The notes under the pieces were generated by a model that was not told the origin of the DNA, did no database searches, and was given only the letters and a program-made list of their open reading frames with translations. Of a stretch of DNA of 64,000 nt, positions 18,237 through 26,392 are shown piece by piece (position 1 is the stretch's first letter; each line of letters opens with the position of its first letter). The position numbers were made by a program, and so were the translations under genes. The stretch is from Burkholderia sp. Nafp2/4-1b. Lineage in GTDB: Bacteria > Pseudomonadota > Gammaproteobacteria > Burkholderiales > Burkholderiaceae. The DNA is taken from NCBI RefSeq assembly GCF_003635165.1, contig NZ_ML058628.1, positions 62,001 to 126,000 on the forward strand. The letters are read 5' to 3'.

Positions 18237-18650
18237 TTAGTCCTTGCCCGACCCGGCCACCGCTACCGCACGCACTTCGACGCACAGCCCCGGCAGCGCC
18301 AGTTGCGACACGCCGACCGCCGTCCACGACGGATAGCGGTTCGGGAAATACACGTCCTTGACCGCCGCGAAGCCCTGGGTTTCCTGCTGAAGGTTCGTGT
18401 GGAAGGTCGTCAGTTCGACGACATCGGCGAGGCTCGCGCCGGCCGCTTCGAGGATCATCTTCAGGCTCTCGAACGCGATTCGCGCCTGCGCCTCGACGCC
18501 GTCCGCAGGCTGCATCTGCGCATCGAGGCCGACCTGGCCCGACACCCAGATCGTGTCGCCGACGCGCGTGGCCGGCGAGAAGTGATACGCGTCGTACCAC
18601 GGCTGGAACGGCGGCGGAACGATCGACTGCCGCTTCGGGGTAGCTGACAT
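18237..18650 (-). CDS. RidA family protein (imine/enamine deaminase)
   Basis: The 137-residue protein shows the Rid/YjgF pattern: SPATRVGDTIWVSGQVGLDA near residues 25-44, QARIAFESLKMILEAAG, and a C-terminal VEVRAVAV strand. RidA enzymes hydrolyse reactive imines or enamines to ketones and ammonia. The start at 18650 follows AAGGAG; a longer frame to 18689 is not needed. Placement in a cluster with three flavin amine oxidoreductases gives it a natural job, hydrolysing the imines they make. Confidence 0.88.
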   Translation of the reverse strand: MSATPKRQSIVPPPFQPWYDAYHFSPATRVGDTIWVSGQVGLDAQMQPADGVEAQARIAFESLKMILEAAGASLADVVELTTFHTNLQQETQGFAAVKDVYFPNRYPSWTAVGVSQLALPGLCVEVRAVAVAGSGKD

Positions 18651-18667
18651 GATGAAAAACTCCTTGC

Positions 18668-19501
18668 TCAGACGAGTTGACGGAAACACGGTGCACGGAA
18701 CGGGTCCCCGGCCTTCAGCCCGGCGAGTTCCTCGACGAACAGCACGCCGGCCGGTGTGAAACCCGAGCGGCTTTCATCAGGCAGCGGGCTGAACACCGCG
18801 TCGTCGCCGAAGAAGCGCAGCACGAGCGTGTGGCGATCGGGAAATGCGGCATCAACCGCGCCGCCGCCGTGCAGCACGCCCGGATGGAGCAGCAGCACGT
18901 CGCCCGGCTTCGTTTCCCACGACACGATGTCGTACGCATCGGGCGCCGCGCGGCGCTCCGCTTCGATGTTCGGCAGCCGCGGCCACACGTCGCCGCCATG
19001 CAGCGGGTCGGTCGGATCCTCGGCGTTCTGGAACGTGGTGCCGTCGTGGCGCACGCCGCGATGCGAGCCGCGCACGATCTCGAGCGCGTTGCGCTTCGGC
19101 ACGTGCTCGAAGCTGATCCACGCATTGCCGAAGTGCATGCCTTGCCAGGGCAGATACGACGTGTCCTGGTGCCACGGCGAGCGTGCGCTCTTGCCGCCGG
19201 CCTTCATGAACAGCTCCTCCGCGAAGTACCACACGTGCTTCGAGCCCCACAGGTCGGCGAACAGCTTGCCGAACGGCAGCGTGGCGACCAGTTCGTCGAG
19301 CCGCGCCTTCGCGTACGGGTTTGCGTTGTCGTTGTGCGACCGGTACTCGGTGCCGTCGAGCAGCGTCGTCGCCATCGGGCCCGGGTTCTCCATCCCCCAG
19401 TCGAACACCGCGCGGCATTGTTCGAGCTGCGCCGCGTCGAGTACGCCTTCGACGAGAACCGCACCGTCCTCGAAGAAAGCCTTGCGCTTCAGTGCATCCA
19501 T
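18668..19501 (-). CDS. phytanoyl-CoA dioxygenase (PhyH) family protein
   Basis: The 277-residue product has the iron-binding HxD in PWHQDTSYLPW (His111, Asp113) and a distal histidine in LLLHPGVLHGGG (most likely His211). A 2-oxoglutarate-contacting arginine in TLVLRFF follows. PhyH enzymes are Fe(II)/2-oxoglutarate hydroxylases, often acting on acyl-CoAs or hydrophobic natural products. The start at 19501 follows AGGAG by 8 bases. It is the first gene of the longest block of the cluster and lies directly behind element copy C. Confidence 0.87.
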   Translation of the reverse strand: MDALKRKAFFEDGAVLVEGVLDAAQLEQCRAVFDWGMENPGPMATTLLDGTEYRSHNDNANPYAKARLDELVATLPFGKLFADLWGSKHVWYFAEELFMKAGGKSARSPWHQDTSYLPWQGMHFGNAWISFEHVPKRNALEIVRGSHRGVRHDGTTFQNAEDPTDPLHGGDVWPRLPNIEAERRAAPDAYDIVSWETKPGDVLLLHPGVLHGGGAVDAAFPDRHTLVLRFFGDDAVFSPLPDESRSGFTPAGVLFVEELAGLKAGDPFRAPCFRQLV

Positions 19502-19561
19502 CGTAGATCTCCTGATTCGTCCAACCACTGCCGACCGCGATCGCTCACTGCCGGGCTTTCA

Positions 19562-19638
19562 GTAGAACATGGTGACAATGTTAGGTCATCATGACAAAAA
19601 TTGAGAAAAGAAAAAGACGGGGTATTCCCTGTTTCGTC
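19562..19638 (-). promoter_or_regulatory. conserved bipartite upstream element, copy C
   Basis: On the minus strand a GGGAATACCC core within GACG/CGTC arms (19616-19638) is followed by a T-tract. The perfect dyad GTCATGATGAC (19585-19595), CTAA and a tail with TTG and TGTTCTAC follow. It lies about 85 bases ahead of the PhyH start and after the stop of the TetR gene at 19746. The left arm carries a 5-base insertion compared with copies A and D. Confidence 0.73.
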
Positions 19639-19745
19639 TGCATGTTCGAAGGGGGCGTCGCGCCGGTTTGCCGCCCGCGATGACAACCTGCTTTCAGCCT
19701 TCATACAACCGGACGACAACACGCGGCCGGCGCGTCGTCGTTCCG

Positions 19746-20369
19746 TCAATCGCGCATGCGGTCGAACACCGTATGCGTGAGGAAACCGACCAGCACGGCA
19801 TCGGCCTGCGAGTCGACGGCGCTGCGCGCGTCGGCCGCGCAGGACGACTGCACGCCGTCGCACAGCGCGGTCAGGCCGAGCGCCAGCACCTGCGCGGGCA
19901 GCGGCAGCGACACGCCTGCACGCGCCGCGAACGCCTCGATGCACGCGGTCGCGAGCGCCTGCCGCTCGTGCAGGAGTGCGCCGAACTGCGCGCGGAATAT
20001 CGGGTCGCGCGCCGCCTGCAGTTGCGCTTCGAGCCATATCAGCCGCGACGCGTGGCGCGCTGCACGCCGCCGCCAGTACGCGAGCAGCGCGCGCTGCGCG
20101 TCGTCGGCCGAGCCGGTCGGCACGTCGGTGATCCGCTGCAGCGCAGCCGTCGCATCGTCGCGATCGCGCCGCAACAGCTCGAACAGCATTTCCGTCTTGC
20201 CGCGGAAGTTCGAATAGAACGCGCCGCGCGTATGGCCGGCCGCCGACGCGATGTCCTCGACGCTCGCGGCTGCGTAGCCTTTCTCCGCGAAGATCGCGCG
20301 CCCGGCGTCGAGCAGGCGTTCGCGCGTCGTCTCGCGCCGCTGTGCGCGGGTCAGTCCGCCCCGGGCCAT
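19746..20369 (-). CDS. TetR/AcrR family regulator
   Basis: The 207-residue protein has a clear TetR helix-turn-helix near residues 10-60 (AGRAIFAEKGYAAASVEDIASAAGHTRGAFYSNF). The ATG at 20369 follows a GGAG, so a GTG at 20393 is not used. It is the last gene of the amine-oxidase-2 block and lies just before element copy C. It is the second candidate for the regulator of the four shared elements. It differs clearly from the TetR at 2248. Confidence 0.88.
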   Translation of the reverse strand: MARGGLTRAQRRETTRERLLDAGRAIFAEKGYAAASVEDIASAAGHTRGAFYSNFRGKTEMLFELLRRDRDDATAALQRITDVPTGSADDAQRALLAYWRRRAARHASRLIWLEAQLQAARDPIFRAQFGALLHERQALATACIEAFAARAGVSLPLPAQVLALGLTALCDGVQSSCAADARSAVDSQADAVLVGFLTHTVFDRMRD

Positions 20370-20442
20370 CCGTGCGCTCCGCGACCGCCGCACTCGACCT
20401 GACGCGCGGTGCGGCTCTCCGTCACCTCCTCAGTACTTCTAC

Positions 20443-21117
20443 TCATTTCGGATACGACAGAACGTTCGCGTTCACCGTACCGCGTCCGGTGTCGCGCTCG
20501 AGTGCGCAATAGGCGTAATAAAGCGCGACTGTCAGGTACGACCAGGTCAGCAGCGCCAGTACGTAGAAATTGAACACCACGTTGGTTTCCTCGCCCGGGA
20601 TCTTGTAGAAGTCGTAGATGCACGCGATCGCCTGCGCAGCGACGAGCGCGATCGTCGTCGTCAACGCATGGAACGCGTGACCGGCACGCACGAGCCGCAA
20701 CACGAAGCTGGCGAGATAGATCGACATCAGCGTCCACATCGCCACGTAGAAATACGGCAGCGCGTGCTGCAACAGGCCGGCCACGAGCGCGATCGTTCCG
20801 AGCGTCGCGAGCACGAACAGCGTCACGTCCTGCCGCAGCGTCGGCCGGTAGCCGTGCGTGATGGCCATCAGGCCGGCCACCGCGATCACCGGCATCCCGA
20901 ACCCGCGCGAGAACGCGTCGAGGAAGTGCGAAATGGCGTACGAGACCGGCGATTCCGTCGCGAAGAAGAGCACGGCATTGGATGCCGAGATCGTCACGAT
21001 CCACCACTCGAAGCCGAGCAGGAAGTTGCGCTTGCGGACGAACTTGAAGCCGTATATGCCGGTGGTCGCCGCCAGCGTCGCGCTGGCAAGGCAAAGTGCA
21101 AGTGATCTGTGATCCAT
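20443..21117 (-). CDS. seven-helix integral membrane protein, unknown function
   Basis: The 224-residue protein has about seven hydrophobic helices (near residues 4-24, 33-52, 66-86, 97-116, 123-143, 152-174, 181-206) with short polar loops. The likely start is ATG 21117 behind GGGAG. I do not recognise the family. There are no heme ligands or transporter motifs I can name. It lies between the diheme cytochrome c and the TetR gene in the amine-oxidase-2 block and has no counterpart beside amine oxidase 1. A membrane anchor or electron-transfer partner is conceivable but unsupported. Confidence 0.75.
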   Translation of the reverse strand: MDHRSLALCLASATLAATTGIYGFKFVRKRNFLLGFEWWIVTISASNAVLFFATESPVSYAISHFLDAFSRGFGMPVIAVAGLMAITHGYRPTLRQDVTLFVLATLGTIALVAGLLQHALPYFYVAMWTLMSIYLASFVLRLVRAGHAFHALTTTIALVAAQAIACIYDFYKIPGEETNVVFNFYVLALLTWSYLTVALYYAYCALERDTGRGTVNANVLSYPK

Positions 21118-21152
21118 GGTTCGAACTCCCGAGGTCGAGTGCTGCCGTTGAT

Positions 21153-21812
21153 TCACTGTTTGGCGGGGCCGAGGCTCGCGAGATAGGTCGAGACCGCTGC
21201 CCGATCGTCCGCCGACATCGCCTGCGCGACGCGCTGCATCGTGCCGGTGGCCTCGCTGCGGCTGCCGTTCGCGAACGCGTCGAGCTGCGCGCGCAAGTAG
21301 CCGTAGCCTTGGCCGGCGAGCCGCGGAAACTGCGCCTGCCCCATCAGCCGCGCACCGTGGCAAGCGACGCACGCGCCGCCCGTCACGAGTTGCTCGCCCT
21401 TCGCGCGCAGTTGCGCGTCCGGCTTGAAATAGCGGTTGTCGAGCGGCGCCTGCTTCGCGTAGTAGTCGGCCACGCGCGCGATTTCGGCGTCGCTCATCGT
21501 CATCGCGAGCGGGCCCATCGTCGGGTTGGCGCGTTGCCCGCTCGCGAATGCGTGAAGCTGGGCAACCACATAGGACGCCGGCTGGCCGGCGAGGCTCGGA
21601 TACGCGTCGCTCAGCGACGTGCCCTTCACACCGTGGCAGCCCATGCACACGTCGGTCGCGCGCGGCCACCGGCCGCCGTCGGCGTCGTCGGCCTGCGTCG
21701 TCGCATCGATATGGCGTTGCAGGCGATAGAAGCCGAGGACGGTGGGGCCGTAGATGGCCAGGAGCGCGCCGGCGATCACGAGCGCGGCGAGCAGCAGCAT
21801 GCGTTTCTTCAT
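21153..21812 (-). CDS. diheme cytochrome c (c4-like), partner of amine oxidase 2
   Basis: The 219-residue protein has an N-terminal hydrophobic segment (MKKRMLLLAALVIAGALLAIYG) and two heme motifs, CMGCH (56-60) and CVACH (148-152). It is a paralogue of the cytochrome at 8769, sharing YPSL-GQPASY, the MGPL blocks and a PRLAGQG block. The start at 21812 follows TAGGAG. It begins 10 bases after the amine oxidase 2 stop. The inferred role is electron acceptor for that enzyme. Confidence 0.9.
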   Translation of the reverse strand: MKKRMLLLAALVIAGALLAIYGPTVLGFYRLQRHIDATTQADDADGGRWPRATDVCMGCHGVKGTSLSDAYPSLAGQPASYVVAQLHAFASGQRANPTMGPLAMTMSDAEIARVADYYAKQAPLDNRYFKPDAQLRAKGEQLVTGGACVACHGARLMGQAQFPRLAGQGYGYLRAQLDAFANGSRSEATGTMQRVAQAMSADDRAAVSTYLASLGPAKQ

Positions 21813-21822
21813 CTCGTGTCTC

Positions 21823-23307
21823 CTACGCGCGACGCAGTGCATTGAGCGCCTGAAGCGCGGCCTGGTGACCCGAGCGAACGGCACCGTCCATGTAGCCGGC
21901 CCAGATGTTGGCGGTCTCAGTGCCCGACCAGATCAGGTTGCCGCACGGCGCGCGCAGCGCATCGCCGTGCGCGGTCCAGAAGCCGGGCGGAATCGCCGAC
22001 ACGCACGTGATCGTCCACGGGTCGGCCAGCCCCCAGTCGCGATCGTGGTACGACACCGGCGCGCGCGCGTCGTCGCCCCAGGCCTGCGCATAGAGGTCCA
22101 TGTGCACCTGCTTCGCGGCCTGCGGGTCGGACGGCACCAGCGCATTGCGCACGAACGCGTTGATCACGCCGATCTCGCCGCCCGGCGGCGAATTGTCGTA
22201 AGCCCAGAAGATCGGCCCGTCGGTCTGGAAGATGTGGCCGTTCAGTCCCTTGTCGCGCCAGAACGGGCGGCGATAGACCATCGCCGTCTTGCGCGCCGGC
22301 GAATGCGCGGGCCACGCGCGCTGCAGCGCATGGCGCCGGTCCGGCAGCGGCGGATCGAACTGCACCTGATGGCACAGCGCCGGATGCAGCGCCATCACGA
22401 CCTTGCGCGCGCGCACCGTGCCGCGATCGGTCTGCAGCGTGACGATGTCGCGATCCCAGCCGACGATGCGGCGCACCGGCGATGCGAGCCGCACCTTGTC
22501 GCCGAGCTGCTGCGCCATCCGGATGCTGAGAAGCTGCGAGCCGCCGACGAAGCGGGTTTCCTGCGCGCTGTGCTTGATCGAGTCGAGCTGCGCGTAATCG
22601 CAATCGGCGGAGTTGATCATCGACAGGAAATGCAGCAAGCCCATCTTCGCCGGCGCGGCACCGCCCGACAGCGAGATCGACGCGTTCCAGCCCATCCGGT
22701 CCTCGGGCTTGATCCCCTGCTGCGCGAGCCAGTCGCCGACCGACAGCCGGTCGAGTTCGGCCGCCTTCGGCGACGTCCACGGCGCACCCGACGGCACGTC
22801 GTGCGACATCCGGCTCAGCTTCGCGGCGACGGCCTCATCGGTACCGAATGTGCCTTCCAGGTCGATCTCGGCGCGGCCGTTGCCGCCCAGGATGACCGTC
22901 TTGCCCGCGTAGTAGCTCGGGAACGTGCCGATTTCGAGTTCGCGGGCGAGATCCGCGACGGCCGTCTGGCCCGGGCCGATCCACTGGCCGCCGACTTCCG
23001 ACACGTAGCCGCCGCCGACGTCGAAGTTGAGCGTGCGGCCGCCGACCCGGTCGCGCGCCTCGAGCACGACGAACGATTCGCAGCCCGCGTAGCGCAGGTC
23101 GCGCGCGGTCGTGAGGCCGGCGAGCCCGGCGCCGACGATCGCGACGTCAAGCACGTCGCCGTCCTTGCCGGCGCCCGGCGCGGTATCGGCATCGGCGCGT
23201 GCCGCGCCGAGCGCCAGGCCGCCGGCGGCGACGGACGCGCCGGCGATCTTGAGCCACTGCCTGCGCTGCAGGTCGGCCGACCCGCGGGAGGATGACTTGC
23301 TGGACAT
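21823..23307 (-). CDS. exported flavin monoamine oxidase/dehydrogenase 2
   Basis: The 494-residue protein has a twin-arginine-like signal (QRRQWLKIAG, Arg15-Arg16) and the FAD motif GAGLAG (59-64). GGRTLNF, GGQWIGPGQ, RKTAMVYRRPFWR and a C-terminal GTETANIWAGYMDGAVRSG follow. It is a close paralogue of the protein at 9459, but it keeps the tyrosine in WAGYMDG. The ATG at 23307 is chosen because the twin-arginine signal starts there; an open frame continues to 23454. It heads a block with cytochrome c, a 7-TM protein and TetR, behind element copy D. Confidence 0.88.
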   Translation of the reverse strand: MSSKSSSRGSADLQRRQWLKIAGASVAAGGLALGAARADADTAPGAGKDGDVLDVAIVGAGLAGLTTARDLRYAGCESFVVLEARDRVGGRTLNFDVGGGYVSEVGGQWIGPGQTAVADLARELEIGTFPSYYAGKTVILGGNGRAEIDLEGTFGTDEAVAAKLSRMSHDVPSGAPWTSPKAAELDRLSVGDWLAQQGIKPEDRMGWNASISLSGGAAPAKMGLLHFLSMINSADCDYAQLDSIKHSAQETRFVGGSQLLSIRMAQQLGDKVRLASPVRRIVGWDRDIVTLQTDRGTVRARKVVMALHPALCHQVQFDPPLPDRRHALQRAWPAHSPARKTAMVYRRPFWRDKGLNGHIFQTDGPIFWAYDNSPPGGEIGVINAFVRNALVPSDPQAAKQVHMDLYAQAWGDDARAPVSYHDRDWGLADPWTITCVSAIPPGFWTAHGDALRAPCGNLIWSGTETANIWAGYMDGAVRSGHQAALQALNALRRA

Positions 23308-23473
23308 GATGGTTGGGTTCCCACCTGCAAAGGGCGCGAGCGACGGCGTGCGCGGTGGCACGCGCTTCGTTCGCGCGAAATCCGACGACTGGATACGCGA
23401 CGCGACCGCTTCCTCCGCCGGCCCCGCCGCTTGCCGATAGTCCGTGTCATGCAATGGATCTGTCGGCGCTCTT

Positions 23474-23550
23474 AATTAGTACATGTTGCAAAAGATAGGT
23501 CATCATACATAAAATCGAATCGGAAAAAAAAGACAGGGTATTCCCCTGTC
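23474..23550 (-). promoter_or_regulatory. conserved bipartite upstream element, copy D
   Basis: The inverted repeat GACAGGG/CCCTGTC with GAATA spacer (23532-23550) is identical to copy A, and a T-tract follows. The second dyad is degenerate here (23499-23509), but the GATGACCTA half is kept and the tail has TGTACTAA. No minus-strand gene ends upstream of it, because the next gene (23698) is divergent. So in this copy the repeat plus T-tract cannot be a simple gene terminator. The rest of the 390-base gap holds nothing else clear. Confidence 0.73.
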
Positions 23551-23697
23551 ATTCGCGATGACGGCCGTGCTGAAAGGCATCGGAAAGCCGGCATCGCCTG
23601 CCCGAGCCGAGCCCTGCCTCCCGCCTCCGGTCGACGGGCTGCGCGGTACGGTAGTATTGCGATTCGATGGAACCCCGATGCACCTGAACAAGCGGCC

Positions 23698-24426
23698 ATG
23701 TCCGACATTTCCTCATCGCCCGGCGCCGGCCAGGCGCTCGTCCTGATCGCCGAGGACGAACCCGAGATCGCCGAGATTCTCACCGCGTATTTCGCGCGCA
23801 GCGGGCTGCGCACCGTGCATGCGGCCGACGGCCGCCGCGCGCTCGAGCTGCACCTGTCGCTGAAGCCCGACCTCGTGCTGCTCGACGTGCAGATGCCGCA
23901 TGTGGACGGCTGGAAAGTCCTCGCCGAGATTCGCCATCGCGGCGACACGCCGGTCATCATGCTGACCGCGCTCGACCAGGACATCGACAAGCTGACCGGC
24001 CTGCGCATCGGTGCCGACGACTACGTGGTCAAGCCGTTCAATCCCGCCGAAGTCGTCGCGCGCGCCCAGGCCGTGCTGCGCCGCTCGATGGCCGGCTCGC
24101 GTCACGAAGAACAGCGCGTGCTGCGCGCGGCGCCGTTCGAGATCGATCTCGAGCATCACGAAGCGACGGTCGAAGTCGACGGCACGCGGCACACGCTCGT
24201 GCTGACGCTCACCGAATTCAAGCTGCTCGCGCAGCTTGCGCGCGCACCGCGACGCGTGTTCAGTCGCGCCGAATTGATGGCCACCTGCCTGCCGGAAGGC
24301 GACACGCTCGAGCGCACGGTGGACAGCCACGTCAGCAAGCTGCGCAAGAAACTCGAAGACCTCGGCGTCGGCGGCGTGCCGGTCAGCGTGCGCGGCGTCG
24401 GCTACAAGCTGTGGAGCGGCGAGTGA
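23698..24426 (+). CDS. OmpR/BaeR-family response regulator
   Basis: The 242-residue protein has a receiver domain (acidic pair Glu19-Asp20, phospho-accepting Asp63 in LLDVQMP, Lys in VVKPFNP) and a winged-helix DNA-binding domain from about residue 150 to VRGVGYKLW. It resembles BaeR and AdeR, regulators of envelope stress and efflux. Its stop overlaps the GTG start of the kinase gene (GTGA). It is divergent from the amine-oxidase-2 block. No efflux operon is beside it. Confidence 0.92.
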   Translation: MSDISSSPGAGQALVLIAEDEPEIAEILTAYFARSGLRTVHAADGRRALELHLSLKPDLVLLDVQMPHVDGWKVLAEIRHRGDTPVIMLTALDQDIDKLTGLRIGADDYVVKPFNPAEVVARAQAVLRRSMAGSRHEEQRVLRAAPFEIDLEHHEATVEVDGTRHTLVLTLTEFKLLAQLARAPRRVFSRAELMATCLPEGDTLERTVDSHVSKLRKKLEDLGVGGVPVSVRGVGYKLWSGE

Positions 24427-25571
24427 AGCTCGAAGGACTCAGCCGGCAGATCGCGCTCACGATGGGCGCGATGGCGTTCGTGGTGACGCTGCTTGTCGTG
24501 GTGACGGCTTACGGGTTCTACTACCTGCTGTACCTGTACCAGCCCGCGTCGTTCAACCAGACGAACTGGTTCCCCACCGGGCCGGAATGGGTGTGGCTGA
24601 TCGCCACCACGGCGGTCGGGCTCCTGCTGTCGATCGTCGCCGCGATCAACCTGTCGCGCCGCATCCTCGTGCCGCTGAACTCGGTGACCGACAGCATCCG
24701 CCGCGTCGCGCGCGGCGATCTCGGCGCACGGGCGGTGGCCGGCGATCGCTCGCTGCACGAAGCGGCACGGCTCGCGGACAACTTCAACGCACTCGCGAGC
24801 GAGCTGCAGCGCGTGACCGACGAACAGACGTTCTGGAACGCCGCGATCGCGCACGAACTGCGCACGCCGGTGACCGTGCTGCGCGGCCGCCTGCAGGGTC
24901 TCGCCGAAGGCGTGTTCACGCCGAGCGAAGCGCAGTTCCGCAGCCTGCTCACGCAAGTGGAAGGATTGACGCGGCTGATCGAAGATCTGCGCGTGGTCAG
25001 TCTCGCCGATAGCGGCCACCTCAGCATCGAGATCCGCGAAACGGATGTCGCGGCCGACATCCGGGCGGTCGTCGACGTGTTCGCGCATGCATTGCAAGCC
25101 GCCGGCCAGCATCCGGTGCTCGATCTCGACGCGCGACCGATGCGCTGCGATCCGGTGCGGATTCGTCAGGCGCTGCTCGCGCTGCTGGAGAACGCGCGCC
25201 GCCATGCGGTGCCCGGTGCGATCCGGATCGAGACGCGGATCGAAGGCGGCAAGTGCCGATTGCGTGTCGAGGATGACGGGCCCGGCGTTCCCGCCGAGTT
25301 CGCGCCGCACGTGTTCAAGGCATTCCGGCGTGTCGACGATACGCAACCCGGCGGCAGCGGCCTCGGGCTCGCGGTCGTCGCGGCGATCGCGCACGCGCAT
25401 CGCGGCGAAGCCGTGTGCACGCCGGCGGCCGGCGGCGGCACGCGGTTCGAGGTGGTCTGGCCCGACGATCTGGAGCCGACGCCGGACGAGCGGCGCTTTC
25501 CGGCGCAGGCGGCGCAAGCGGTGGCTCGGTCGGCCGTGCCGTCGAACTCGCGTCCGAGCACGAGCGACTGA
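24423..25571 (+). CDS. BaeS/AdeS-like sensor histidine kinase
   Basis: The 382-residue protein has two membrane helices (about 11-35 and 57-77) around a very short periplasmic loop, a HAMP domain, the phospho-acceptor block AIAHELRTPV (His144), and ATPase boxes (LLENARRHA, DDGPGVP, GSGLGLAVV). The short sensor loop suggests it senses membrane state or another protein rather than a soluble ligand. It starts at a GTG overlapping the regulator stop. Confidence 0.9.
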   Translation: MKLEGLSRQIALTMGAMAFVVTLLVVVTAYGFYYLLYLYQPASFNQTNWFPTGPEWVWLIATTAVGLLLSIVAAINLSRRILVPLNSVTDSIRRVARGDLGARAVAGDRSLHEAARLADNFNALASELQRVTDEQTFWNAAIAHELRTPVTVLRGRLQGLAEGVFTPSEAQFRSLLTQVEGLTRLIEDLRVVSLADSGHLSIEIRETDVAADIRAVVDVFAHALQAAGQHPVLDLDARPMRCDPVRIRQALLALLENARRHAVPGAIRIETRIEGGKCRLRVEDDGPGVPAEFAPHVFKAFRRVDDTQPGGSGLGLAVVAAIAHAHRGEAVCTPAAGGGTRFEVVWPDDLEPTPDERRFPAQAAQAVARSAVPSNSRPSTSD

Positions 25572-25612
25572 TGCGGCCCACGCCCGTCTTCCGGGTCATC
25601 GCATCTCCGCTC

Positions 25613-25637
25613 AAGGCCGCGTTCGCACGCGGCCTTT
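25613..25637. terminator. bidirectional intrinsic terminator
   Basis: The stem GGCCGCG/CGCGGCC with a 6-base loop is bounded by AA and TTT. It lies between the convergent kinase gene and the membrane protein gene that ends at 25639. Confidence 0.7.
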
Positions 25638-25638
25638 C

Positions 25639-26319
25639 TCATGCATGCGTGTCGCGCCCCACACGTTCGAGCGGCGGCTCGAAACCGAGCACCGTGTACT
25701 CCGCGACCGATACGGACGATGTCCCCGCCGGCCCCTGCACGACGACCGCACGCACTGCGCCCGCCCGATCGAATTTCAACCGCGTGCCGACAGCCGCCTG
25801 ACGCAGCGCCTCCAGTTCCTCGACCCGTGCGATCGCCAGCTTGCGCACCGCGCCCGACACGTACACCGGCAGGAACACCAGCGCGATGAAGATCGACACC
25901 GTGTCCTTCGACACGCTGTCCAGCATCGGCTGTCCCGACAGCACGAGCGACAGCGACGTCGCGCTGACGAAGATCGCGAGCACCGTCGCGCCGGCGCCGA
26001 GCGACGAGAAGCGCTCGGCCGCCTTCTTGGTGCGCGCCTTCACGAGTGAGCGCGCCGTCGCGGCCGGCACGAGCCATTCGCGCTTCGCGCCGTAAAACCC
26101 GGCGATCCCGAGCAACAGCGTCATCGCGCCGCTTACGATGAGCGCGCTGTACAGCGCGCCGACCATCACGCACAGAGATTCGAGCACGAACACCGCGACC
26201 AGCGGAATCAGCAGCAGCGGGAACGAATAGCCGTCGCGGCCGTGCCCCTGGATCCACCATTTCACCGGCGGCCATTGCCAGAAGCGGCTGTCCCGGTGGC
26301 GTGCAAGTTGTTGTTCCAT
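25639..26319 (-). CDS. hypothetical membrane protein, four hydrophobic helices
   Basis: The 226-residue protein has two helix pairs (about residues 31-50 and 57-76, then 106-127 and 140-158) and a soluble C-terminal tail with mixed charge. I do not recognise the family. It stands alone, convergent with the two-component system, and has no partner gene. The start at 26319 is the only ATG ahead of the first helix. Confidence 0.7.
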   Translation of the reverse strand: MEQQLARHRDSRFWQWPPVKWWIQGHGRDGYSFPLLLIPLVAVFVLESLCVMVGALYSALIVSGAMTLLLGIAGFYGAKREWLVPAATARSLVKARTKKAAERFSSLGAGATVLAIFVSATSLSLVLSGQPMLDSVSKDTVSIFIALVFLPVYVSGAVRKLAIARVEELEALRQAAVGTRLKFDRAGAVRAVVVQGPAGTSSVSVAEYTVLGFEPPLERVGRDTHA

Positions 26320-26392
26320 GTCCGTCCATTCCCGACTATGCGATTGCGCCGCGTCACTTCATCATGGCGGCACCGGTGTCGATGCGAGATCA

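Noticed and set aside
8769-23307. Nicotine degradation cluster
   Set aside because: The amine oxidase and cytochrome c pairing resembles NicA2 and its acceptor, but no later nicotine pathway genes occur and the CoA and lipid-type enzymes do not fit that pathway.
786-23307. Classical steroid degradation cluster
   Set aside because: Thiolase, ligase and DUF1302/1329 genes suggested it, but no ketosteroid dehydrogenase, ring hydroxylase or extradiol dioxygenase is present.
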